64,000 nt of DNA from Fonticula-like sp. SCN 57-25 (lineage: Eukaryota > Nucleariida > Rotosphaerida). Positions within the stretch are counted from its first letter, which is position 1. Each line of letters starts with the position of its first letter. The notes under the pieces were generated by a model. That model worked only from the letters and a program-made list of their open reading frames with translations, was not told the origin of the DNA and made no database searches. Where the stretch lies: NCBI GenBank assembly GCA_001724245.1, contig MEDX01000002.1, forward strand, positions 1 to 64,000, read 5' to 3'. The position numbers were made by a program, and so were the translations under genes. Shown here in pieces: positions 24,003 to 35,001 of this stretch.

Positions 24003-24740
24003 ATGTTGTCGCAAAAGTTTGCTCTCGCCACGATGGCGATCCAGATGGTACGGGGCGCGCTTCGCCATGGGGATGTCGCCGCTGACCGCATGGGATTGTA
24101 GGTGTACACTGCGCTGCTCGTCGCCATGTCGTTCGCCGCGACGGGGCTATACGGCGCGACGTTCGTGCCGGGCATCCTCTGCTCGGTCGCCTTTATCATT
24201 TCGCTGATCGGCACCATCAGCATTGCAAAGTACAGCGGCGTCATCTCTTTGCTGGTGCGTGGCCCCTTGGAATTCTGTTTGCCTCTCGCCCGATGATGGC
24301 CGTGCTCACACGTGCAAAAGGTCGGCGTCTTTTCCTTCCTTTGGGGCCTTTTCGCCATCGTCATGGCGCTCTTCTTCTTCAACGTGTTTGGCATCGGCCT
24401 CCCGATCGCCGACTACGGCAGCCTGTTCGCCGTCGTCATCTACGTGAGCCTCGGCGGCAATGTCACATCCTACGTGCTGCTCATCATCGGCGGCATCGTC
24501 TACGGCCTCAGCGCGCTCATTGGCGTACGCAGCGCTATAAATAACCCTTTTTGCTGACGAGCCGCGCGCAGATCCTCGTCTTTTCCTTCACGGTCTGGTT
24601 CTTTAAGGATCTCAAAGAATCCAACATCATGAGCTGTACGCACTCGTTTTTTGACACTTTTTTATGACTTTTTATGACTTTAAATGGCTAATAATGTGCG
24701 CGCAGTTGACTATAGCGACAAGTACGCTGGCTTCAACTAA
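24003..24740 (+). CDS. small four-helix membrane protein, unknown
   Basis: Exons: 24003-24047, 24102-24254, 24321-24524, 24572-24635, 24706-24740; 166 aa. Hydrophobic segments: VYTALLVAMSFAATGLYGATF, GILCSVAFIISLIGTI, GVFSFLWGLFAIVMALFFFN, and a C-terminal pair within SLFAVVIYVSLGGNVTSYVLLI and GLSALIGILVFSFTVWFF, giving four or five membrane helices. The tail FKDLKESNIMSFDYSDKYAGFN is short and polar. There are no motifs I can assign; the size recalls MARVEL or tetraspan-like proteins. The last exon is only 35 nt but completes a phase-correct stop. Confidence 0.7.
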
Positions 24741-25222
24741 AGTCGGCGGCGGATCGGCCGTCAAAACCACCCCCAAAATTGTGCATGTTTTCAGTTCCCT
24801 TTTCGTCCCCTTTGTGTTTCGCTGTGTTCAAGTGAGTAGATGTATGTTTGCCGCCCCCAATTTTCCCTTAACTGTGCCTTGGTGAAGCGAGGCGTGCTGT
24901 GCGGCAGAGCGGCATTTCTGTTTCGTTGCCGTGATTGCTGGAAGAGTAAAAGTAATAAATAGCAGAATGAAAAGAAAAATTTGTTTTGATGCAAAGTAAA
25001 AGTATAAAGCAGAGAAAAAGTATGATATAAAGTATCATTTTAACGCATTGTATATGATGCAAAATAATATTTTGATGCAAATACGATGCAAAGTATTCAT
25101 AATTATATCATGCAAAGTATTCCCATATGAATCACTTTATTCTCATATGAATGACTTTATTCCCATATTACTTTATTCTCATATGATGCATTACATTTCT
25201 TATGCTTTGCTTCTCATATGAA
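24741..25222. repeat. AT-rich convergent intergenic with loose repeats
   Basis: Units GATGCAAAGTA and CATATGAATnACTTTATTCYCATATGA between 24980 and 25210. No gene seen. Confidence 0.6.
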
Positions 25223-26465
25223 TTACAGCTTGTCAAATGACGTCTTTCCACCCACCGTGACGATCTGCACAAGGCTGCCGCTCTCAACCGACTCGACATT
25301 CTGCGCCCACTCGAGCGTCTTACTACTCTTTTCATTAGCAAAAACATACCAAAAACATATCAAAAACATATATGAAAAAGTGCGTACGCAGCGATGACGT
25401 CAGTCGGCGTCCACGTGCCAAAGTCGGTTTCCGGGGTGGACCACTGGCGGTTGGCGGGCGTGTCGATCATGACGGGGAGGATCGCGAGGGTGCGGGCGCC
25501 GGCGGGCATGCCGCTGCCGTCGGCGGCGAGGCTGGCGGTGAGCTGGTGGACGGCGGCCTTGGCGAGGCCGTAGCCGATCATGCCTGGGGAGGGTTAGTGG
25601 GAAAGAAAAGGAAGGGAAGAGGGAAAGTGGAGGGAAAATGGAGGAAAAGAGGGTAAAATAAAAAAATGATAGTAAAATGATATAAAACAGTTAAGAAATG
25701 ATACGAAAATGACAAGAAAATGACATGAATAATGATCGTTAATGATGCCATGATGCCATGATGTCCATGTCGATGATGCCAATGACAATGTCAACATCAG
25801 TGATGTCAATGACACCAATAGTACTAATACAAATAATATCATAATACCCCAATAATACCATAATACTCCAATATTACCAATAACATCATTTGAAAAGGGA
25901 CGTACCGGGGGTGCCCTGGGCGGCGGCCTTGGCACCGGTGAGGACAAGGAGGCCGTTCCTAACCATGCATTAGCCCCATCATACCACGCCAATCTGCGTA
26001 CGGGGCAAGGAACTTGGCGGCGAGGGCGGCGGCGATGGTCGACGACTGCACGCTCTGCATCCAGGTGAGGCAGCAGTTCTTGATGAAATCTGTATGGCCA
26101 TGCGTCAGGAAAAAGGTCACGAAAAAAAGAGGGGATGCGCACCGCCCGACGAGGCGTTGCCGCCCGCCCAGCCACCGGCGACGCAGATGATGGCCGAGAA
26201 GAAGCCCTCGCCGGCAAAGGCGGCGACGTCGGCGGTGAGCTGCGCGCGCGCGTTAGGGATCGAGATGGAAAGGCGTGGGAACATGTCGTACGCCGGCGGC
26301 CTGATCCTCCCAGCTGGCGCCCGACTTGGCGACGACGTTGCGCGCGGCCTCAGCGTTGGGGGTAAAGTCAAGCGAGGTCACCTGCCAGTTGGCAGCAGCA
26401 AAGGCGGTCACGACCGCGCGGCCAACGGCACCATTGCCGCCAAACACAAGCACCTGGCGCGACAT
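25223..26465 (-). CDS. QDPR: quinoid dihydropteridine reductase
   Basis: Exons (minus): 26465-26292, 26239-26143, 26089-26002, 25958-25906, 25583-25388, 25322-25223; 235 aa. Short-chain dehydrogenase that regenerates tetrahydrobiopterin with NADH. The nucleotide site is [15 protein letters not shown]. Further family blocks: [56 protein letters not shown], and the catalytic [11 protein letters not shown] (Tyr-x3-Lys), then [15 protein letters not shown]. The match to animal QDPR is strong over the whole length. It shares a 109-bp promoter with NSE1. Intron 4 (25584-25905) holds repeats. Confidence 0.95.
25640..25900. repeat. low-complexity repeats in QDPR intron 4
   Basis: AAAATGATA-type units, then GATGCCATGATG and CAATGACACCAATA units. 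Confidence 0.65.
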
Positions 26466-26574
26466 CTCGTCCGTCCAAGCAAGGTCAAGGGTGATTGGAC
26501 AATAAGGTGGGATAATTGTTTTTCGACCAATCAGGTACGGTGTCATCGTTTGGCGCCAAATCCAATTGCAGAGG
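26466..26574. promoter_or_regulatory. divergent promoter QDPR / NSE1 with facing CCAAT boxes
   Basis: ATTGG near 26492 and CCAAT near 26528, in inverted orientation, in the 109-bp gap. Confidence 0.5.
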
Positions 26575-27596
26575 ATGGCGGGCGAGCAGTCGGGCGCGCA
26601 ATGCTTTTTTGCGCAGGGGTTTGTGCTGCAGCCGGTGCTCTCGCACGCGGCCACCAAGGCGCTCCTGGATAGGGCGTTTGAGGCGTTCCCTGATGACCCG
26701 ACGCGTGGCCGGGGGGTTGAGGCGACGGTGCGCGCGCTCAATGAGAGCCTCGAGCAGGTGTCGATGCGCATCGTGAGCGTCACCGAGGACAATGGCGAAT
26801 CATTCTACGCATTCGTGCGTGAAAAGTAAATGAAAAAAACGTGCGCTGACGAGTGTGAATTAGGTGAATGAGAATGATGATGAGCTTGCGCAGCTCGCCA
26901 CCGAGCTCGATGCCCGCGAGATCAACTTTATCAAGCGCTGCGTACGTCTCTTTATTTTCTTATATCAATACAAGTGTATTTAGTCTTCTACTTGTTATCT
27001 AGATTGAGTTGATTGTGAATAGTTCGAATGACGCGTTCGAGTGCTCTTCGACGACGCTTCTCAATGAGGCGATCTCGCGTGAGCATGCCATCACGCGCGC
27101 CGACGCTGACGCCCTCCTCGGCCGCCTCGATCGTGAGCGCTGGCTGCACAAGGACTCGCGCGGCTACTACTCGCTCGGCGTGCGCGCCGTCGCCGAGCTC
27201 AAGCAGTACCTCAAGGATGAGTTCCCGGATCAGATGCGCGACTGTGCGCTGTGCCACGATGCCGTGTGCCGCGGCGAGACGTGCGAGCAGCCAGAGTGCA
27301 TGACGCGGCTGCACGCGCGCTGCCGATTCCGCCGCCACAGGAGCACGGAAGCAAAGTGCCCGACATGCGGCGCCGTCTGGCCCAACCAGGTGCGACTCTG
27401 ATCTGATGCCGATGCTGATGGCTAAACACTGATGCAGGATCCCGTGGCGCTCGTGCAGGAGGCTCGCGAGGAAAGTACGCGCGCAGCGGCGGTTGCGTCG
27501 TCGTCGTCGGCCGCGTCGTCGTCGTCGAGGCGCGCGGCGGAAGAGCCCGCAGAGGAGCCGCGCGCATCTCGCCGCTCGAGACGCGATGCCGCGTAG
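26575..27596 (+). CDS. NSMCE1: NSE1-like RING subunit of the SMC5/6 complex
   Basis: Exons: 26575-26814, 26864-26941, 27003-27389, 27438-27596; 287 aa. Nse1 is the RING-type subunit that works with Nse3/Nse4 in DNA repair. Seen: N-terminal winged-helix region (QCFFAQGFVLQPVLSH, EATVRALNESLEQVSMRIVS), DDELAQLATELDAREINFIKRC, IELIVNSSNDAFECSST, a second WH (RWLHKDSRGYYSLGVRAVAEL). Then the variant RING CALCHDAVCRGETC...C...LHARC...CPTCGAVW. The C-terminal 50 residues are Ser/Ala/Arg/Glu-rich and probably disordered. The frame opens upstream via TTG; the ATG at 26575 is used. Confidence 0.9.
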
Positions 27597-27702
27597 CGAT
27601 CTGCCTTTGGGCAAGAATGAACATAATTCGGCAGAGTTGTACTATATTACAATATACAGACCATAGTTTATACACACTACAGTTTTATAATTGAATTTAA
27701 CG

Positions 27703-28136
27703 TCACCGGAAAAGCTTGAGCTTTTTCAAAACGGTTCCGAATTCGGGCTTTGGGTACGGCTTGGTGGCGATGGCCGTCGGGACGTTCTCGGGCAGCTCGA
27801 GCCACCGGACAAAGTCGAGCCCCGCGGCATCGAGCGAGCTGGCGACGTCCAGCAGCTCGGCCTCGTCCTTGGCGGCGAGCACGACCTTGTGCATGCGGCC
27901 GAGATCGTTCGTGTACGCGGCGACATTGGGATCGTCGCGGAACTTCCACATGACTGCCGACGCGGCATGCGCGCCCTGCGCAATCATCGAGCCGAACGGC
28001 CAGTTGTGCGGCGCCTACGCATAACACGTGTCAGCAGCAAAAATGTGACCAGTATTGAGCGTACCTTGATGAGATCCGACCGCACAACGACGTACATTAC
28101 GTACGGCTCGATGGCCGTGATCGCCTGCTGTGCCAT
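27703..28136 (-). CDS. PTRHD1: PTRHD1-type peptidyl-tRNA hydrolase-domain protein
   Basis: Exons (minus): 28136-28065 and 28014-27703; 127 aa. PTH2-related fold. Blocks: IEPYVMYVVVRSDLIK at the N-terminus, then WPFGSMIAQGAHAASAVMWK, DLGRMHKVVLAAKDEAEL, FVRWLELPENVPTAIATKPYPK. This matches animal PTRHD1, whose hydrolase activity is uncertain. Cytosolic by lack of signals. Convergent with NSE1, with 106 bp between the stop codons. Confidence 0.9.
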
Positions 28137-28319
28137 GTCACTGGAAGATGCAAACTGAAATCAGATTGCACACTGATGCACAATGCATACATGGGCATGG
28201 CGTGGTTGATGGGATTGGATTGGCGTTTGTCCACATGATCTCGTCAATTCAGCATAACTAATAACCGGTGGTATATTGCACGCATAGATTAATACAACTA
28301 AATAAGAGATAAAATGTAA

Positions 28320-31054
28320 CTAGAGCTGGTCATCTCCGATGGCGAACACGGTCACATCGTCATCATCGCTATGACGCACATTCAAGATTAGCCCCCACAA
28401 AAAACAGATCAAGCAACGCGTACTCGTCCGCCGCGACCGACGTGTACTTGCTCTTCTTCCCTCCCTTCGCGCCCGCCCTCTTTGTCGCCCTCGACCGTCT
28501 CCGATTCCGAATCCACATGAATCCGATTCCCGCCAACGCGACCGCGGCAAACATCGACACGACGATCACCGTCTGCATCGCCAGCCACTGATCACCCAGC
28601 TCTTCCACCGGCGCCGTCGGCAGTCCAACGTACTCGTACGGCGACATGAGCGCGACGAACGCGCCGCGCTGCGCAAAGTCGGCGGTCGCGCCGATCCCCG
28701 GCAGGTCGAGGCTGGCGCCCTCGAGCGAGCCGCCCACGTGCACGTACGACTGGAAGGTGGACATGGAAAAGACGGCGGCGTCGGCGGCGCCTTCAAAGAG
28801 GGCGTTGAGGTAGAGCGGCTCGCCAGAGTCCTGGAAGGAGACGAGGAAGGCTTTGGGGGCAGCAGAGGGGTCAAAGAAGGACAGCGAACTAGGAAGGGGT
28901 TAGAATGGAAAGAAGTAGAAAGGGAAAGTGGCAAAGAGAGGCAAAAACATGCCAATAACATGCAAAAAGTATAGAAAAATATACATGTACAACATACACA
29001 TGTTCATCAACATGTTCATCATCATACATACATGTACATCAACATACACATGTACATCAACATACATACATACATGTTCATCATCATACCATGTACAACA
29101 TACATACATGTACATCAACATACATGAACATACATGTACACCATACTTGCCTTCATCATCATACCATGTACACCATACCATGTACACCATACCTATCATC
29201 ATACACATATACATTTCCATACACCATACACCACACAACATACATAACATATCTCCTACTAAATCCCTTATATTCCACGCACCCAGCCGATGTCTTTTCC
29301 GTTGCCGGCCCCGTAATCATCACATTCGTCCCATTCGACGCAATAAACAGCGGGTGGCCCTCATCAACCACCCCCACTCCAGCCACCGCGCTCCCATAAA
29401 CAAGCGACCCATCAGCCGACAGAGCAACGACTAGCACACATGGCGGCAAAGTACAAGAAAAGGCCGCCGTCGGAGATGAAGCAGTGCCAGAAAAGGCTCC
29501 GACGGCGACAACTGTTTCAGAGCCAGAAGACGAAACTAGAGAGGAAAGCTCGTGGGATTGGGCCACGTGGTCAAGGGAAATGTCAAAATGCCACGTGACA
29601 GTGGCGGTGAGGGCCACGTGGTCGAGGATGAGTTTGAGGGTGGTTTGTTTGGGGGTGCCTTTTAGGGTGGCAAAGCCGGTGGCGTAGAAGGTGTCGGGGG
29701 AAGATGAAGGTCTAATAGGGGGTTAATATAGAAGAAAGAGAGTATTTATAGGCATATCAATAGAGACATATCAATAAAGAGTGTCATTCCATAAAGACAT
29801 ATCAATAGAGCATGTGATTGTAAATCACATCAATAGATGTGTCATCCATAGAGACATCAGTAAAGTAAATCATCCATAGAGGAAATTTCATCAATAGAAA
29901 TTGCTATTCCATTTCAATAAAAGTGACTTTTTAACACACTAAAAGTGATAATTTTCCATTAAAAGTGTCCTTTTTCACCCTTAAAAGTGACTTTTCCCTC
30001 GATAAAAATGTCCCTTTTCTGACTCTTCCCAATCCCAATTCGTACTCTGCCGCGGTCAAAAATAGGTCCGTTGCGTTGAAATGATCGGGAAAGACGAGCT
30101 CGTAAAGGACAAATGCCTTGCCGCTGTCCGTTGAGGGGCGAAGAACGCCGACGAGCGAGCCGAAACCGTTCGAGGAGGCGGAGCTGCCGCCGACGCTGTA
30201 CGCGCGGTCAAGGTAGGGGCCAACAAGGACGATCGAGGCGTCGGCGGTCACAATCATGCTCGTGTGAGGGCTGAGAAGGAAATGGGTGAGAAAAGCGGAA
30301 AAAATGGTGTGAAAAATGGGGTGAAAAGAGGCGAAAAGTGTGCAAAAAGTCATACAAAGTGTCAGGAAAGTGACACAAAAGAGCATAAAAAGTGTCAAAA
30401 TGAGCAAAAAAGCAACAAAATTGCCTTTACACATAACAAATAAACTCAAGAAAGCGCCACAAAACATGCTACATAGTATAAACGAAACACATTCGCCGCC
30501 GCCGCTTTCCAACGTACTTCATGGCCTGTGCGGCGGTGTCCCACCCGCCGACGATCATGGCGAGCGCCTGCGACTTTCCGTCGAGCCCGACCGCCGCGAC
30601 AAAGTAAAAGACCGTGTCGGTCGTGTTGAGCTCCGCCGGCACGGTCGGGGTGAGCTTTGTGGTGGCGCCGGTCGTGTCGGTCATCAGGAGGTCGCCCGAT
30701 TTCCACGAGCCGACCGCCCACGCCCAGAGGCGCTCGCGATCGTAGCGAATGTCAAAGACATCGACGCCGGTGCCGCTCAGGCGCGCCGACCAGGTTGCCT
30801 GGCCGTCGCGGTAGGAGGAGAGCTCGGCGTATTCGCCGGCATCGCTCACGCGCGCGGCGGCAATCGTGTCATCGGCCTGCAGGATGGCCGTGGCCGTTAT
30901 GCGCGATCCAGTACCAACGGCCGAGATGTGATAGAAAACTGAAAGAAACCGGTTAGCGACATTGGTGCAAGTGGGTATTCAGCGCACTTTCGTCGGCGAG
31001 CACGAGGCCGCACGACAGCAGCAGCAAAAGCGCAACCGGCAGTGCGGCGCGCAT
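28320..31054 (-). CDS. uncharacterised type I membrane protein, beta-rich ectodomain
   Basis: Exons (minus): 31054-30988, 30938-30518, 30270-30046, 29711-29283, 28888-28424, 28368-28320; 551 aa. Signal peptide residues 1-20 (MRAALPVALLLLLSCGLVLA). The lumenal part looks like a beta-propeller of repeated blades ending in hydrophobic-Gly-Gly patterns: ALAMIVGGWDTAAQAM, SIVLVGPYLDRAYSVGGSSA, TVVAVGAFSGTASS, NVMITGPATE, SYVHVGGSLEGASLDLPG. This resembles repeat proteins that list named intervals (SBBP-like), but I cannot assign a family. One TM helix (VIVVSMFAAVALAGIGFMWI) precedes a basic cytoplasmic segment (RNRRRSRATKRAGAKGGKK) and an acidic end (DDDDVTVFAIGDDQL) on a 49-nt exon. Confidence 0.72.
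28960..29260. repeat. tandem array in intron 4 of the type I membrane protein gene
   Basis: Units CATACATGTACATCAA and ACCATGTACACCATAC, in intron 28889-29282. Confidence 0.8.
29725..30010. repeat. tandem array in intron 3 of the type I membrane protein gene
   Basis: Units CATATCAATAGAGA and AAAAGTGACTTTT within intron 29712-30045. Confidence 0.75.
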
Positions 31055-31670
31055 GCCAGACGGACCCCTCACGGAAGAAGCTGACGTCATCACGGAACTG
31101 AATAATCCCGCTTCCGCCTCAGCGGATATAAACGCGACTAGAGCTGACTATACGAAATTAGACGCTAAAGTGAAAGTATTAGAATAGCAAACGATAAAAG
31201 AGTATATTGCAGGTCATTGTACTACAGCGTCACTTTATAATGCATTTTTCTACTATGTATGGGATGCTGGATCTACCTTGTGGCAGAGATGTTACCCGTG
31301 ACTGGATTTATCAACCCGGGTAAAAGTCGTGTCAGCATATTTTGAGGGATTAGGGTCTTCCGATACATCATACAAATGCCGTTAGATGCGAGAGGGTCCA
31401 TTATTTCTCTTTTCATTCCCTAGTTCATTCAAGCTAGTCTGCAAGCTACAGCTTTATTACTGCGCGCTCGATTGAGTTTCGGCATACAAACCATATTCCA
31501 TCACCTGTGACCTGCCACCCTCCACATTTGCCGCCTGGAATTGCCTATTCAGGTAGAGGAATCATTATGATTGACTGTTTGGCAATAATTGTAATTTACC
31601 CGGGTCACCTTAGGGTAATTTTAACCCGGGTAAATTTCGCGCGACCCGGGTAACCGGCCTACCCGGGTAG
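31055..31670. other. upstream region of the type I membrane protein gene, with CRE and ACCCGGGT palindromes
   Basis: TGACGTCA at 31082-31089 is 27 bp before the start codon at 31054. CCCGGG cores in ACCCGGGT palindromes occur at 31315, 31599, 31625, 31645 and 31662. No gene seen. Confidence 0.5.
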
Positions 31671-32789
31671 CACAAGGCTTGTGCTCATGCACGCGCCATT
31701 AAAAAAAAAGGTGCTAACCCATTTCATGTCAAAACCCCTCCACCAGCATATCCCGAATGGGTCGCGGAAAAGCGCAAACCTGGATCGGTAAGACAGCCGG
31801 ATATGCCGAGGGCGACCGACTTGAACCTTAGCAGCAACGCACCAGCAAAGATAGCTGTGTCGCAGTTAAAAGACACGCTGCTAGGTCTGATGAAAAAGTA
31901 TCCAGAGGTCGTTTTAATTCCTATTGGATCAGGCCGTTGCGCTCGCCGCCCACGGAGGAGACGCCCGTCCCAGACACGATGACGCAGGCGGTGGTGGCTG
32001 CATTGCAGCAACTAGGGTTCCGCGGAAACCGCCCGAACCGGCAGGCGCCCAAGTCTCGCGGTCCACGCCGTTTCAACGGCACCTGCTGGGCATGTGGAAA
32101 ACCAGGCCACCGCGAGAGCGAGTGCCGCCAGCAGGGCTCCGCCAGCAAGGCGCATGTAACCCAATATAGCAAGACCAGCTATTATTTGCCCGTTGCCAAC
32201 TCAGAACAAGTCCAGACGATCAGCAAAGTGCTGAGCGTCGTCCAGTCGTCGACGACCTCACGAGCCCCGTGGCTACAAGCCACCGTCCAGTTCGCAAACA
32301 CTCCAGCGCGGGGATTGACCGCATTAGTAGATACGGGCGCCGTCATCTCGTGTGTCTCCGCCGAGTTTGCAGATGCCGCAGGTTGGCAACTGCGAGAACC
32401 CATTCGAGTCCTTGGCAAAGTGAAGCTGTCGCTACGAGTTCCGCGTCGAAAGCCATGGCAGCATTCTTTTGTGGTAGTGGACGGCCTCATATGCAACGTC
32501 CTCGTCGGCTTTTTTTTTAATAGCGAAGACGGGCGCTGTCGTCGACCTCAAGCGCGCCGTGTTTCGTTTCGGCCGTACGACCGTGCCTTTCACTAAATGC
32601 AACCGGCGAGAGTCGACGACGGAGGCAAAGGCGGCAGCCATCACGGCACCGCCCTGTCACACTATGACGACTCTAGAGTACGACCATCCCCTTTTCGGTG
32701 AGGACTGGATGCGCCGGACTATAAAGTTTTTCCGCGCCGAGGGGGCTATTTGCGACAAATGTGCCGGCATCGTAACTATCACAAACTAA
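31671..32789 (+). pseudogene. decayed LTR-type retrotransposon fragment (gag zinc knuckle and aspartic protease)
   Basis: Three overlapping open stretches in shifted frames. 31671-31982 is a basic gag-like segment. 31937-32596 contains a CCHC zinc knuckle (CWACGKPGHRESEC) and a retropepsin active-site block (ALVDTGAVISCVS). From about 32523 to 32789 the protease continues in another frame (KTGAVVDLKRAVFRF). The break coincides with a run of nine T at 32510-32518. No reverse transcriptase, integrase or obvious terminal repeats are present. The element is a broken Ty3-like remnant in the largest gene gap of the window, ending 29 bp before the CLPTM1 stop codon. Confidence 0.75.
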
Positions 32790-32818
32790 AAAAAATAAAA
32801 CTACAAGGCATACACCTT

Positions 32819-34869
32819 CTACTCCACCTTGACGTGCTGCGCTGCCCTCTTGCGGTACACCCACCACTGCACGAGAAAGATGACAAACACAATGTCATCC
32901 CGGAACACCGACAGCCTGTGCAGCATCGGCATCGGGATCACAAACGAAAACAAATCATCGACGACCGTATTGAGCAGCCTATACACAAACATCTTTTCTT
33001 ATACATTAGCACATATTATAACATCTCATTTGGCCAGTTTTTAAGCAGTAAAGGCGCGTACCCTCAAAGGCATGTGCTCGACGGACTTTAACTTGTAGTT
33101 TATAAAGAGCTGCGGTGTCATTGTGATAAAGCCAAAGGCGTAGACCCAGCTGGCGGCAGTGGCGAGTGCGAAAGAGTACCAGCCGGCGTGCTCATGGTAG
33201 ACAAGCGAGTAGGCAGTGTAGCCAATGAGGAGAGGGAACAGAACCCAGCCAAGGTACCACTGCGGAGAAGCATAATAAGCATCAAAAGAAACACAAGATC
33301 AGCAAGATGTACATCAAAAATGCATCAAAATAACACACAATAGCACACAGTAGTCACGAAAAACATCACAAAAAGACATTTCTGCGTACGAAAGCGTCCT
33401 TGTCTGCCTGCTCAGTCACCTTTTCCATCTCTGTCTTTTCCCTCACTGCCTCACCTTCTCCACCCTCCACACCCTTTTGCAATACCACAACCCTTCTCAA
33501 CTTCCACACTGTCATCACTACCGACGCCACGCTCCCTCCAAGTACAAGTGCCGACGCCCCACTGTCAAGCAGAAAGAGTGACACGACAGATCCGCAAACA
33601 AGTTGCACGACAAGTGAGCGAGGTGAAAGACCGGCAAGGTCGGAGCGACCGCGCCAAAAGTCAACGTCGGCCTTGAGGGCGAGAAGGTCAAACATGGCGT
33701 GGAGGAGTGACACGACAAGGACAGTCGTGGCAAGTGTGAAATTCGTCTCTGTTAAAGTAAAAAGTGAGACCAATTTTAAGGCAAAAGAGTGAAGCAAGTT
33801 CATAGATAAGCACAAGCACATACACATACACATACTCATACAACACACATGCTCACCTTACACATTTCCATCAACCATGAATACATATTTAATTGCATAC
33901 CAGTAAAGATTCTCCTGACGTTGTCGAGTTCTTCCGTGCCAAACATCCCTTCCAACAATCCAAACGATGACTCGGCCATTGCCGCCACGCGAAGCCACCC
34001 CAGCATCCCCCTTGTCACCCGCACATCTAGCGGGTAGGCTTCCACCGTCCCATTCACTGGCAAAACTGCGTCGCTCCTTACCCACAGTTCGTCAATTAAA
34101 AGTGCAGGCAAGTATGTTCCTTGAGGGGTCACTTTGAGGGCGCGGCCAAGGTCGCTGCCGAGCATGCGGTGGGCATTGTAGACGGAGCCGTCATTGGAAA
34201 AGCGGAGGACAAGGCGGGGTTTCCAGTGTGTCACGGGTGGCAGGTCGGGATCTTCCACTGTCGTGTTGGCGGCAGCAGAAGATCCAGTAAGGAGTGCTGA
34301 TGTCGACTTTATGGTTTTGGGGACCTGCCAGCGGGTCAGCGGGCGCCACGCGCGGACCTATCAAAAGGCTCAGTTTGTGCAAGCGGTCAATGGAAAAAGG
34401 CGTACGCAGGAGTGCTCGGCGGCGGTGAGTGGGTTGTGGCCTCCACGGCAGACAAAGGCGTGCGCGTTGTATGTGCCGTTGTTGAGGACGGAAGAAGGCA
34501 GTGTAACGTTGATAGAGCGCTCAAAGCCGTCGGCAAAGTTTGACTCGTGGAGAAGAAGATCGTCCTGGGAGATGTCAGTGATGTACTGGGCAGCGGGGCG
34601 CACATTGGTCAGATGGGGAGGGCGGGGCGAGGCAGGCATGCCAAAGATGTACAGGTCGACCGGCGCGTTGACATCCCACGCGGGCTTGATGACAACAGTG
34701 TCTAGTGCACGTTAGACAAACTACTTGTGCGTTGCTTCGTACCTGAGCGCGACGCGAGCGAGTCGGGGAAAAAGATATTGTACGCCGTGTGCGCGATCGT
34801 CACGGCATAGGCCGCAAAGGCGCCCACCACCACAAGGGTGAACAGCGACGCGCACGAGCACAGCCGCAT
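32819..34869 (-). CDS. CLPTM1: CLPTM1-family multipass membrane protein
   Basis: Exons (minus): 34869-34743, 34701-34406, 34357-33901, 33748-33390, 33259-33062, 32992-32819; 536 aa. N-terminal signal anchor (SLFTLVVVGAFAAYAVTI), a lumenal domain of about 300 residues with Asn-glycosylation sequons (INVTLPSS, NNGTYNA, ANTTVED), then the conserved membrane part: ETNFTLATTVLVVSLLHAMF, SVVSLFLLDSGASALVLGGS, WYLGWVLFPLLIGYTAYSL, TMTPQLFINYKLKSVEHMPL, DDLFSFVIPMPMLHRLSVFRD. Family members are ER/plasma-membrane proteins involved in receptor trafficking or lipid scrambling. The acceptor of the last exon was set at the AG just before ATG TTT, which restores MFVYRLLNTVVDD in phase. Confidence 0.93.
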
Positions 34870-34972
34870 CGCTCAAGCGTCAGCACGTCGTGCTATGCTC
34901 GTGCAGCTACGTGGTGCTACAAAAAGTGTGCTCCGTCCGGCCGTCTCTGCGCTGGAACTGTTTACGTCTGAA

Positions 34973-34983
34973 TCTGGGGCAGA
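34973..34983. promoter_or_regulatory. TCTGGGGCAGA palindrome in the CLPTM1/TDP1 promoter
   Basis: Lies 19 bp before the TDP1 ATG; shares TCTGCCCC (read on the minus strand) with the HemD/LENG8 promoter. Confidence 0.35.
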
Positions 34984-35001
34984 CTGTCAGCGTTTGACAA
35001 G

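Noticed and set aside
32510-32518. Programmed frameshift at the T9 run in the retroelement fragment
   Set aside because: The element already lacks polymerase and integrase and has another break upstream, so simple decay or a homopolymer error is more likely.
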